Shown here piece by piece: positions 1-5,888 of a stretch of 15,321 bases of DNA. The position numbers were made by a program, and so were the translations under genes. The notes beneath the pieces are model-generated. The model did not search any database, was not told the DNA's origin, and saw only the letters and a list, made by a program, of their open reading frames with translations. Source of the stretch: CAZUHK01 sp964620345 (GTDB taxonomy: Bacteria > Planctomycetota > Phycisphaerae > Phycisphaerales > Zrk34); NCBI GenBank assembly GCA_964620345.1, contig CAZUHK010000058.1, positions 1 through 15,321 of the forward strand, written 5' to 3'. Position 1 is the first letter of the stretch; every line of letters starts with the position of its first letter.

Positions 1-1014
1 GTGTGGCGCGAGGAAGTGATCGGCCGCGTCGGCGGCGGCGGCGAACACCCGCAGGGCGTGTGGTACTTTTTCGTCGTGCTGCTGGTGGGCATGTTCCCGG
101 CCACGTGCATGCTCAACCTGCCGTCGAACAACTACCCCTGGCGCTTGGGCTTTCGCTCGGTGCGCGACGGCGAGGCCAAGACGCTCTGGGCCTGGGCCAT
201 CGTGCTGCCGCTGGTGGTGTTCTCGATCCCCTCGGGCAAGCTGGCGACGTACCTGCTGCCGGTCGCACCGCCGCTGGCGCTGCTGACCGCAATGGTGCTG
301 CAGCGCTGGCTCAACGGCTCGTCCGACGCCCCGCCCCCGGGCGTGCGCCCGCCGGACGTGCGGCACACCTGCCTGGCCGTGACCGCGCTGGCGACGGTCG
401 GGCTGTTGGTCACGCTGATCGTAGCGCCCGGCGTGGGCGTGGCGTGGGCGCTGCCGTTTGCCCTGGTGCCGATCAGCGCGGCGATGATGCAGCGCATCTG
501 GCGCCGCAACCCGGCCCTGCGCGCCGGGGCGCTGCGGGGCGCGTGGGTGACGCTCGTCGCCGCGGTCTGCTACGGCGAGCTGACCGTGCCGCGCGTCCTG
601 CCGCTGGCCTCGCCCTGGCCCATGGTGCGCACCGCCTTGGCCGACACGCCCGGCACGCCCGCGGTCGTCACCTACGGCTACCGCGACTACGCCCTGAGCT
701 TTTACCTGGGCTACGACGTGCCGCGCACCGACGAGCCGCACGAACTGGCCGCCGCGCTCGAGGCCCACGGCCGGTCGCTCGTCGTCGCGGTCGAAGTGGA
801 AGATTGGCAGGAGCTGGCCGCCAACGCCCCGATGCTCGCCGCCCGCTTCGCCACGCGCGGCGCGCAGGCGATCGGCGAACGCGAATCGCGCGCGGTGCTC
901 ACCGTCCAGCCCGCGCCGGCACCGGCGCCCCGCGACGCGGGCGATCAGTCGCCGCCGGCGTCGCCTTCGCCCTCGGCCGGCTCGAAACCCAGCGACACGC
1001 CGTTGATGCAGTAA
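1..1014 (+). CDS. GT39/ArnT-like membrane glycosyltransferase, 3' part
   Basis: This is the C-terminal part of a polytopic membrane protein of the dolichyl-phosphate-mannose transferase/ArnT type (GT39/GT83), which moves a sugar from a polyprenyl-phosphate donor to lipid A, protein or another acceptor outside the membrane. The reading frame is open at base 1, so the catalytic N-terminal half lies outside the window. What is visible: an Arg-rich segment and HPQG before a helix (about residues 22-38), then a helix ending in FSIPSGKLATYLLP (74-87), which matches the family's conserved KLxTYxLP segment. Three or four further helices follow (about 125-205), then a soluble domain (about 206-300). 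The last 35 residues are Pro/Ala/Ser-rich and are read antisense to msrB, so the tail is probably unconstrained. The family is fairly sure; the acceptor cannot be told. Confidence 0.78.
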   Translation: MWREEVIGRVGGGGEHPQGVWYFFVVLLVGMFPATCMLNLPSNNYPWRLGFRSVRDGEAKTLWAWAIVLPLVVFSIPSGKLATYLLPVAPPLALLTAMVLQRWLNGSSDAPPPGVRPPDVRHTCLAVTALATVGLLVTLIVAPGVGVAWALPFALVPISAAMMQRIWRRNPALRAGALRGAWVTLVAAVCYGELTVPRVLPLASPWPMVRTALADTPGTPAVVTYGYRDYALSFYLGYDVPRTDEPHELAAALEAHGRSLVVAVEVEDWQELAANAPMLAARFATRGAQAIGERESRAVLTVQPAPAPAPRDAGDQSPPASPSPSAGSKPSDTPLMQ

Positions 1015-1478
1015 CGCAGGCCCGTGGGCCGTGGGCCATCGGCAAACACGTGCCCCAGGTGGCCGGCGCATCGGCTGCACACCACCTCGGTGCGCACCAT
1101 GCCGTGCGATGCGTCCTCGTGCTCGGCCACCGCGCCGGGCGCGATCGGCTGATAGAAGCTCGGCCAGCCGGTGCCCGAATCAAATTTCGCCGCGGTCTCG
1201 AACAGCGCCGCCCCGCACCCGGCGCAGACGAACGTGCCCGGCTCGTTCAGCTCGCAGGTGAACGGCCGCTCGGTGCCCTTCTCGCGGAGCACGCGGTACT
1301 CCTCGGCCGAGAGCGTCTTCCGCCATTGATCGTCGCTCATGGTGATCTTCTCCGATGCCGGCCGGTCGGTCGGGGCCGGCGTGCGGTTGGGTGGCGCGGC
1401 CCGGTCGGCCCGGTCGGCCCGGTCGCAGCCAGCCAGCGCCGCCGCGATACAGCACACGATGGTGAAAACAGTTCGCAT
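945..1478 (-). CDS. msrB: Peptide-methionine (R)-S-oxide reductase, lipoprotein form
   Basis: The enzyme reduces methionine-R-sulfoxide in proteins back to methionine. It has 177 residues. Residues 1-18 form a lipoprotein signal peptide with lipobox LAGC (Cys18), so the protein is probably anchored to a membrane facing the periplasm, unlike the usual cytosolic MsrB. A short linker (19-45) contains DRA three times in tandem. The MsrB domain (about 50-167) has the zinc pairs CAGC (85, 88) and CSRC (134, 137), GTGWPSF (102-108), GHLGHVF (139-145) and the catalytic Cys157 in RYCING. It ends with the family-typical VSLGFEP. The ATG lies 10 nt after a TATGCT hexamer. The 3' end overlaps the convergent glycosyltransferase gene by 70 nt. 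Lipidation would need an enzyme such as the Lgt encoded at 5872-6978. Confidence 0.95.
   Translation of the reverse strand: MRTVFTIVCCIAAALAGCDRADRADRAAPPNRTPAPTDRPASEKITMSDDQWRKTLSAEEYRVLREKGTERPFTCELNEPGTFVCAGCGAALFETAAKFDSGTGWPSFYQPIAPGAVAEHEDASHGMVRTEVVCSRCAGHLGHVFADGPRPTGLRYCINGVSLGFEPAEGEGDAGGD
1399..1425 (-). repeat. 9-bp tandem repeat in the MsrB linker
   Basis: Three perfect copies of GCCCGGTCG on the plus strand are read on the minus strand as GAC CGG GCC, giving Asp-Arg-Ala three times. The repeat lies just after the lipidated cysteine, in the spacer between the membrane anchor and the enzyme domain, where length changes should be tolerated. The perfect identity suggests recent slippage expansion. 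Confidence 0.85.
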
Positions 1479-1488
1479 ACCTGCTTAG

Positions 1489-1494
1489 AGCATA
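1489..1494 (-). promoter_or_regulatory. -10-like hexamer for msrB
   Basis: TATGCT on the minus strand ends 10 nt before the msrB ATG. A start site about 7 nt downstream would leave only a few leader bases. No clear -35 box is visible. Confidence 0.5.
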
Positions 1495-1509
1495 GCGGGG
1501 CCGATCGCG

Positions 1510-1519
1510 TTCGATCGAA
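1510..1519. promoter_or_regulatory. 10-bp palindrome between divergent msrB and LON gene
   Basis: TTCGATCGAA is a perfect palindrome in the 105-bp space between the two divergent start codons and between the two -10-like hexamers. It could bind a dimeric regulator of both genes. In DNA of this composition a 10-bp palindrome may also be chance, so this is only a candidate. Confidence 0.25.
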
Positions 1520-1552
1520 TCGCCCGCGGTTCGCCCGGCCGCGCCGGCGGCC

Positions 1553-1558
1553 TATCAT
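1553..1558 (+). promoter_or_regulatory. -10-like hexamer for LON-domain gene
   Basis: TATCAT lies 25 nt before the chosen ATG at 1584, with TTCGCC 17 nt further upstream as a weak -35 candidate. It overlaps the alternative ATG at 1557, which argues that translation starts at 1584. Confidence 0.45.
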
Positions 1559-1583
1559 GCTCACGGACACCCAGGAACCCGGC

Positions 1584-2258
1584 ATGACCGAGCAGATCAC
1601 GCTCAACTTCAAGCACCCGATCCCGCTGTTTCCCCTGCCCGGCGCGGTGCTGCTGCCGCACTCGGTGATGCCGCTGCACATCTTCGAGCCGCGCTACCGG
1701 CAGATGGTCAGCGATGCGATCGACTCGGCCGGGCTGATCGCGATGGCGCTGTTCGCCGGCGAGGTCGAGCAGGAGCAGTACCTGCACGGCCGGCCGCGGC
1801 TTCGGCCGATCGTCTGCGTCGGTCACATCGAGCGGTACGAATCCCTTGAGGGCGGTCGCTACCTCGTCCTGCTGCGCGGCCTGTGCCGCGCGGCGGTGAA
1901 CGAAGAGCTCGACGACGCGGCCGCCGGCTACCGCCGCGCGATGCTCCAGCCCACCGAGTACCCGCCCGCGGCCGACGCGGTGCTCCAGCCCCAGCGCCAA
2001 TCGCTGGGCCGCTGGCTCGAAGACCCCGCGCTGAGCAAACTCCAGGGTTTGGCCGAGCTGCGCGAGCTGTTCGACAAGGACGTGCCGACGGTCGGCCTGA
2101 TCGACCTGATGATCGCGATGCTCGAAGACGACACCGACGGCCGCTACGCCATGCTCGAGGAAACCAACGCCCACCGCCGCGCCGCGTTCCTCCGCGGCCG
2201 CCTGGCCGAGCTGCGCCAGTCGGCCCGCAGCGCCGGCAAGTCCAGTGATTCCGATTAG
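1584..2258 (+). CDS. Stand-alone LON substrate-binding domain protein
   Basis: This 224-residue protein resembles only the N-terminal domain of Lon protease, the part that recognises substrates. Neither the AAA+ ATPase nor the Ser-Lys protease domain is present. The key region is residues 14-38: PLFPLPGAVLLPH followed by MPLHIFEPRY, the signature of the PUA-like LON fold. The middle carries the expected GLIAMAL strand. From about residue 125 to the end the protein is mostly helical and charged. I chose ATG 1584 because AGGA (1573-1576) stands 7 nt upstream; an in-frame ATG at 1557 would add nine residues but sits inside a -10-like hexamer. Such proteins are widespread and their job is not settled; substrate delivery or peptide binding is inferred only. 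The stop codon is followed at once by a structured repeat. Confidence 0.9.
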   Translation: MTEQITLNFKHPIPLFPLPGAVLLPHSVMPLHIFEPRYRQMVSDAIDSAGLIAMALFAGEVEQEQYLHGRPRLRPIVCVGHIERYESLEGGRYLVLLRGLCRAAVNEELDDAAAGYRRAMLQPTEYPPAADAVLQPQRQSLGRWLEDPALSKLQGLAELRELFDKDVPTVGLIDLMIAMLEDDTDGRYAMLEETNAHRRAAFLRGRLAELRQSARSAGKSSDSD

Positions 2259-2259
2259 A

Positions 2260-2372
2260 GCATCTTTCGGCGACCCGTAGTGGGTGCCACACCTTGTCCC
2301 GAAGGGCAAGGTGTGATGCCGTCCGTGCTCCCGCACGCCTTGTCGCCCAAGCGATCACGGTGTGGCGCTCAC
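2260..2372. repeat. Double-hairpin intergenic repeat, copy A
   Basis: This is a 113-nt element, one base after the LON-gene stop. Its first 57 nt match copy B (12105-12161) at 55 positions. The outer arms are 2280-2293 and 2359-2372, a 14-bp stem if two G-U pairs are allowed. The first inner hairpin is CACACCTTG, a bulged T, CCC, loop GAA, GGG, CAAGGTGTG. A second, weaker hairpin uses CGCCTTG and CAAGCG. It separates the convergent LON and helix-turn-helix genes and could end transcription both ways, but no U-tract follows. The asymmetric conserved 5' part (GCATCTTTCGG) argues for a defined element rather than a simple terminator. Confidence 0.85.
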
Positions 2373-2387
2373 GTCACATGGCGCGCC

Positions 2388-2822
2388 TCAGCGCTCCAGC
2401 AGTTCCAGGCGGCGCTCGGCTTCGCGCTTGCCGATGCCCCGCACCGCGGCGAGCTTCTCGATCTGCGCTTTGCGGGGCTTGCTCTTTTCCTGCTCCCACA
2501 TGTAGATCGACTGGCCCGAGACGCCCACGAGCTTGCCGTAGTCCGCCGCGGACAGGCCGGTCTTGTCCCGATGCCGCCGCAGCCACTTGGGGCTGAACCG
2601 CAACTGCGAATCGCCGTCGACCTTCGGGTCTTCCACGCGCTTGCGCTCCTGGTTTTCCAGGAAGCCGATCCGCTTGGTCAGGTCCGCCACCTGCCGCTTG
2701 AGCTCGGCGATGTCCCGCCGGTGCGTGGCGCTGTTCCTTCTGAGCTGTGACTGCTCGGTGCGAATCTCCTTGCGCGCCAGTCGGGCCACTTCTTCACGAA
2801 ACGCTTTGGTGTAGTCTGGCAT
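2388..2822 (-). CDS. Coiled-coil helix-turn-helix protein
   Basis: This is a 144-residue basic protein, likely a DNA-binding regulator. The N-terminal half (about 8-62) is rich in Lys, Arg, Glu and Gln with heptad-like spacing (IAELKRQVADLTKRIGFLE), suggesting a coiled coil for dimerisation. The C-terminal half (about 76-127) carries an XRE-like helix-turn-helix: LSAADYGKLVGVSGQSIYMWE, then KSKPRKAQIEKLAAVRGIG. The pattern SxxxYGKLVGVSxxSIYxWE with K-P-R after it is typical of the lambda-repressor-like fold. I chose ATG 2822 (AAGGA 10 nt upstream) over an in-frame TTG at 2873. A perfect 7-bp inverted repeat sits 31-52 bp upstream and encloses a -10-like hexamer, so the protein may repress itself. 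Target genes are not known. Confidence 0.82.
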   Translation of the reverse strand: MPDYTKAFREEVARLARKEIRTEQSQLRRNSATHRRDIAELKRQVADLTKRIGFLENQERKRVEDPKVDGDSQLRFSPKWLRRHRDKTGLSAADYGKLVGVSGQSIYMWEQEKSKPRKAQIEKLAAVRGIGKREAERRLELLER

Positions 2823-2852
2823 CGATCGTTTTTCCTTTTTCTTGCCCCGGGG

Positions 2853-2874
2853 GTTGATCGGATTAAAGATCAAC
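2853..2874 (-). promoter_or_regulatory. Candidate operator and promoter of the HTH gene
   Basis: GTTGATC (2853-2859) and GATCAAC (2868-2874) form a perfect 7-bp inverted repeat with an 8-bp spacer. On the minus strand the spacer contains TTTAAT, five of six matches to the -10 consensus, so transcription would begin in or just past the downstream arm. A dimeric regulator bound here would block its own promoter. Whether the HTH protein is that regulator is inference. Confidence 0.5.
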
Positions 2875-2976
2875 TTACCAGAAAATCGCCGCGCCGCGAA
2901 GTCACGCTTCGGGCCGGCCGCTGGATTTGGGCGGATTTGCCATGCCCGATCCGTGATTTGGTCCCCAATTCCCGCC

Positions 2977-2982
2977 TACCAT
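2977..2982 (+). promoter_or_regulatory. -10-like hexamer for the 3009 gene
   Basis: TACCAT ends 26 nt before ATG 3009, leaving room for the ribosome binding site AAGGA at 2996-3000 (8 nt from the ATG). No good -35 box is seen. Confidence 0.4.
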
Positions 2983-3008
2983 GACGCCCAAGGGAAAGGA
3001 AAACGCTT

Positions 3009-3383
3009 ATGTCACCCGCCATTCGGCTGACCTGGATCATCGGCATCGCGCTCGTGCTGATGGGCGTAGGTTTCTACATCGGCACCGGCATGACCAGCAT
3101 CACCGCGCTGATCCCCGCGTTCATCGGCGGCGTCCTCGTGATCTGCGCCGCGGCGTCCCGCTCGGCCAAGGCCACGAAGATCGCGATGCACTTCGCGGCG
3201 CTGATCGCGTTGCTCGGCGCCGCGGGATCCACGCGCGTGTTCATGAAGTGGGCCGACCTGCCCGCTACCGCGCGCACCGCGCAACTGGCCACGTTCGTGC
3301 TGTGCATCGTCCTGCTCATGGCGTACATCCGCTCGTTCCGCACCGCCCGCCGCGCCGGGTCCGGAGGCGCCGCCGATGGCTGA
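3009..3383 (+). CDS. Small four-helix membrane protein
   Basis: This is a 124-residue integral membrane protein of unknown function. Four hydrophobic stretches are visible at about residues 5-24, 29-49, 58-76 and 91-107, joined by short basic loops (SRSAKATK at 50-57, RSFRTARR at 108-115), which predicts a cytoplasmic C-terminus by the positive-inside rule. I see no catalytic motif, and no cysteine pair beyond scattered residues. The start is supported by AAGGA 8 nt upstream. The 3' end overlaps the next gene by 8 nt (ATGGCTGA), so the two are translationally coupled and probably act together. The partner is a DCC-family thiol protein, so a membrane redox or membrane-protein helper role is possible but unproven. 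Confidence 0.75.
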   Translation: MSPAIRLTWIIGIALVLMGVGFYIGTGMTSITALIPAFIGGVLVICAAASRSAKATKIAMHFAALIALLGAAGSTRVFMKWADLPATARTAQLATFVLCIVLLMAYIRSFRTARRAGSGGAADG

Positions 3384-3765
3384 AGGCCGGATCACCATGC
3401 TGTACGACGGCCTGTGCCCGCTGTGCTCGCGCGAGGTGCGCATGCTCTCGCGGAAGGACAAGCACGACCGATTGGCGTTCGTCGATATCGCCGCGCCGGA
3501 CTTCGATCCATCGCGGTACGGCGTGAGCCGCGATGAAGCGCACGCGAAGATGCACGCGGTCCTGCCCGACGGGCGGATCGTCACGGGCATGGCGGCGTTC
3601 CGTCACATCTACCGGGCGCTGGGCATGGGCTGGCTGATGGCGCCGACCGGCTGGCCGATCCTTCGGCCGATCTTCGATCTGCTCTACGCGGGGTTCGCCA
3701 AGGTCCGCCCGCGCCTGCCGGGCCGAAGCTGCCCCGACGACCGGTGCGCGGTCGATTCGCAGTAA
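3376..3765 (+). CDS. DCC-family thiol-disulfide oxidoreductase-like protein (DUF393)
   Basis: This 129-residue protein belongs to the DCC family (DUF393, YuxK-like), named for the invariant Asp-Cys-x-x-Cys region. Here YDGLCPLCSREV covers residues 10-21, with Asp11, Cys14 and Cys17. The fold is thioredoxin-like and a thiol-disulfide exchange role is assumed for the family, with few members tested. The later segment TGMAAFRHIYRALG (about 70-83) is the conserved region that follows the second strand, and a helix near WLMAPTGWPILRPIFDLLYAGFAK (about 85-108) may lie at the membrane. Two more cysteines are near the end (SCPDDRC). Translation probably re-initiates from the upstream membrane-protein gene, whose stop lies inside this start region. 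Confidence 0.88.
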   Translation: MAEGRITMLYDGLCPLCSREVRMLSRKDKHDRLAFVDIAAPDFDPSRYGVSRDEAHAKMHAVLPDGRIVTGMAAFRHIYRALGMGWLMAPTGWPILRPIFDLLYAGFAKVRPRLPGRSCPDDRCAVDSQ

Positions 3766-3812
3766 CGCGACGAACCGCCCGGGCTTTCCAGACATCGCGC
3801 CTGCGCTTCGGT

Positions 3813-3818
3813 TAGCAT
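3813..3818 (+). promoter_or_regulatory. -10-like hexamer for the HEAT-repeat gene
   Basis: TAGCAT ends 32 nt before ATG 3851. CAGACA lies 18 nt upstream of it as a partial -35 match. The strong ribosome binding site GGGAGG (3839-3844) is 6 nt from the ATG. Confidence 0.4.
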
Positions 3819-3850
3819 GAATGCTCACGCGATTTGCTGGGAGGTTTCAC

Positions 3851-5347
3851 ATGGAAACAATGGGCATGGGCATCGGGATGGTCATGATGCTGGTCGCCGG
3901 CAACGGCGGCGGCGAGCTGCTGGATTTGATCGACACCGAAGCGTATTGGGCGCATCGCAACGAAACGCCGCGCGTCGAGCTGTTGATCGGCTACCTCGAA
4001 ACCGCCGACGACAAGGCCGACGCGGGCCAGATCGACAAGCTGATCGCGCAACTCGGCGCCGCGGACTTCGACACGCGCGAGCAGGCCGCGGCCAAGCTGA
4101 TCGCCATCGGCGCCGACGCCAAGGCACCGCTGCAGAAAGCCAGGCAGAGCGACGACCCGGAGATCGCCCTGCGTGCCGAACAGATCCTTCGCCGCTTGAC
4201 CGGAAAGCACAAGCCCAGCAACGTGCGTAAGCTCATGGCGATCCGCACGCTGGGCGAAATGGGCCAAGCCCAGGCCACCGAGCCGCTGAAGCAGTTGGCC
4301 GATTCGACCGAGCCGTTCGTCGCCGAATACGCAGCCCGAGCGATCGCGCGGATCGAAGGCAAGGCGTACCAGCCGCGGGGCGTCACGAAGCAGCAGCTCG
4401 AAGCGGACCTGATGTTGCTGCCGAGCAACTGCGGCATCGTCGCGCAGATTCACGCCGGGGTCGGCGATCGGCGCATCACGCTCGACCAGATGCTCAAGGG
4501 CAACATGCTGCCCGCGGGCACCGACGTGAGCGAAGTGAAGCGGCAGATCACCGAGGAGCTGGTGAAGGCGGCCGGGCGGATCGGCAACGTCCGCCTCGAA
4601 GCCGCGACGCTGGGCTTCGGCGAGAAGGCCGACGAGCGCGAGTTCTTCGTCGCCGCGATTCTCCGCGGCCGCTTCGATCGCGAGGCGGTGCTCGCGGCGC
4701 TGGCCGGCGAGTCGCGTAACCGGCCGACCGAGCAGCACGGTGACATCACCGTGCAGCACATGCACGATTCGGGCTTCATCGCCGTGAGCGACACGCAGGC
4801 GGCGTTCATCGTCGCCGAGGATCCCGAGCCGCACATCAAGAAGATGGTCAAGGCCATCGAGGCCGGCAAGGGCGGGCTGGCGGACAACGCGGCGATGATG
4901 AAGCAGATCAAGGCCGCCAGGGCCACGCCCTCGGACCTGTGGGCCGCGGCGATCATGGACGACACGTACAAGCAGGTGTCGATGTTCGCGCCGTTCGACA
5001 CGATGACGCTCAACGTAGACCTGGGCAAGAACGGCGCGCTGGCCGCGACGCTGCGGGCGCAGGGGCCGGACGAGCAGAAGGTCGCCGCGGCGGTGAAGGC
5101 GTTCGGCGAGAAGCGCGACTGGCTGGTGACCCAGCTTCAGCCGATGGCGGCGATGATGCCGGGGGTGCAGAAGTTCGTCGATTCGCTCAAGAAGATCCAA
5201 CCCGAGCAGGACGGCGGGGCGGTGGAGCTCAACGCCGAGTTCGACGCCAACCCCGGCGGGGCGATGATGATGCCGTTGATGATGATGGGCTTGCGCGCCG
5301 CGCCGCCGGCCGGCGTGCCCGCGCAGGCCGAGCCGATCGCCCGATGA
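3851..5347 (+). CDS. HEAT-repeat protein, probably exported, function unknown
   Basis: A 498-residue protein. Residues 1-18 (METMGMGIGMVMMLVAG) are hydrophobic and Met-rich and may act as an export signal or anchor, although the usual basic start is missing. Residues about 60-170 form HEAT-like helical repeats: DFDTREQAAAKLIAIGADAKAPL then DDPEIALRAEQILRRL, and a second pair with IRTLGEMGQAQATEPLKQLA and PFVAEYAARAIARI. This arrangement is common in planctomycete proteins. The remainder (about 180-470) is a mixed, well-behaved coding region that I cannot assign to a family. The C-terminus is again Met-rich (GGAMMMPLMMMG, about 470-481) and then Pro/Ala-rich. GGGAGG 6 nt upstream fixes the start; an ATG at 3821 has no such site. 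The stop overlaps the next start (ATGA). Confidence 0.8.
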   Translation: METMGMGIGMVMMLVAGNGGGELLDLIDTEAYWAHRNETPRVELLIGYLETADDKADAGQIDKLIAQLGAADFDTREQAAAKLIAIGADAKAPLQKARQSDDPEIALRAEQILRRLTGKHKPSNVRKLMAIRTLGEMGQAQATEPLKQLADSTEPFVAEYAARAIARIEGKAYQPRGVTKQQLEADLMLLPSNCGIVAQIHAGVGDRRITLDQMLKGNMLPAGTDVSEVKRQITEELVKAAGRIGNVRLEAATLGFGEKADEREFFVAAILRGRFDREAVLAALAGESRNRPTEQHGDITVQHMHDSGFIAVSDTQAAFIVAEDPEPHIKKMVKAIEAGKGGLADNAAMMKQIKAARATPSDLWAAAIMDDTYKQVSMFAPFDTMTLNVDLGKNGALAATLRAQGPDEQKVAAAVKAFGEKRDWLVTQLQPMAAMMPGVQKFVDSLKKIQPEQDGGAVELNAEFDANPGGAMMMPLMMMGLRAAPPAGVPAQAEPIAR

Positions 5348-5817
5348 GCCGCGTCGAGATCGACGGCGAACCGATCGACCTGCGCCGCGCGGCGGTGGAT
5401 GAGATCCTGCCGCTGCGCCACGCGGTGCTGATCGCCGGCACCGATCGCACCACGCCCCACTTCGACGGCGATGACGCGACCGACACCTTTCATTTGGGCG
5501 CATTCACCATCGATGGCGCCTGCGTTGGCTGCATGAGTTTGATGCGAAGCCGGCTCGGCGATCGCCCGGCCTATCAGCTTCGCGGCATGGCGACCGCCCC
5601 GGCTCACCGGGGCCGCGGCCTGGGCGCGGCGATGCTGGCCTTCGCCGAGCAACAGGTCGGCGAACAGACCGCCATCACCGCGCTCTGGTGCAACGCCCGC
5701 ACCCCCGCCGCCGGCTTCTACCAGCGCCACGGCTGGCGGCGCGTCGCCGAGCCGTTCGACATCCCCGGCGTCGGCGAGCACGTGAGAATGAAGAGGGAAA
5801 TGACGAACGACCAATGA
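5344..5817 (+). CDS. GNAT-family N-acetyltransferase
   Basis: A 157-residue acetyltransferase of the GNAT fold, which transfers an acetyl group from acetyl-CoA to an amine. The CoA-binding motif A is YQLRGMATAPAHRGRGLGAAML (78-99), with the RGRGLG loop (89-94) that holds the pyrophosphate. Motif B follows with LWCNARTPAAGFYQRHGWRRV (114-134), where NAR...A..FY...GW is the standard pattern. The substrate is unknown. It starts inside the stop of the HEAT-repeat gene (ATGA overlap), so the two are coupled. The last residues (MTNDQ) are encoded by the first unit of an intergenic heptamer repeat, so the repeat has replaced the native end of the gene. Confidence 0.9.
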   Translation: MSRVEIDGEPIDLRRAAVDEILPLRHAVLIAGTDRTTPHFDGDDATDTFHLGAFTIDGACVGCMSLMRSRLGDRPAYQLRGMATAPAHRGRGLGAAMLAFAEQQVGEQTAITALWCNARTPAAGFYQRHGWRRVAEPFDIPGVGEHVRMKREMTNDQ

Positions 5818-5888
5818 CCAATGCCGCCGGGTGGCCTTCGCCGCGGTCAACCAATGGACCTTCGTCATTCGTCATTCGTCATTCGTCA
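5799..5888. repeat. Inverted TGACGAA heptamer array
   Basis: The left arm holds three heptamers on the plus strand: TGACGAA, CGACCAA, TGACCAA (5801-5821). The right arm holds four perfect heptamers TTCGTCA (5861-5888), which are TGACGAA on the minus strand. Over 25 nt the left arm matches the reverse complement of the right arm at 22 positions, so an RNA stem with a loop of about 40 nt can form. The array sits between convergent genes and overlaps both coding ends: GNAT ends ...MTNDQ and Lgt ends ...MTNDE. It may serve as a two-way terminator, though its tandem heptad form is more like a spreading repeat. Confidence 0.9.

Noticed and set aside
1485..1493. TTAGAGCAT, also at 2255-2263 and nearly at 12100-12108
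   Set aside because: A 9-mer shared between the msrB upstream region and the start of repeat copy A could hint at a wider element, but the match stops there and two of the sites include stop codons. It is too short to claim.
3..1583. Long open frame upstream of and continuous with the LON-domain protein
   Set aside because: The extension is Arg/Ala-rich low-complexity sequence overlapping the glycosyltransferase and msrB. The LON fold starts just after ATG 1584, which has its own AGGA.
3812..5503. 563-codon open frame on the minus strand across the HEAT-repeat gene
   Set aside because: It is antisense to a gene with a strong ribosome binding site and recognisable repeats. Its protein is Arg/His/Leu-rich without motifs, as expected for shadow frames in GC-rich DNA.
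5861..5888. Possible CRISPR or phase-variation tract from the four TTCGTCA units
   Set aside because: There are no spacers, the unit is only 7 nt, and it lies at gene ends rather than in a promoter or coding start. It fits an intergenic tandem repeat better.
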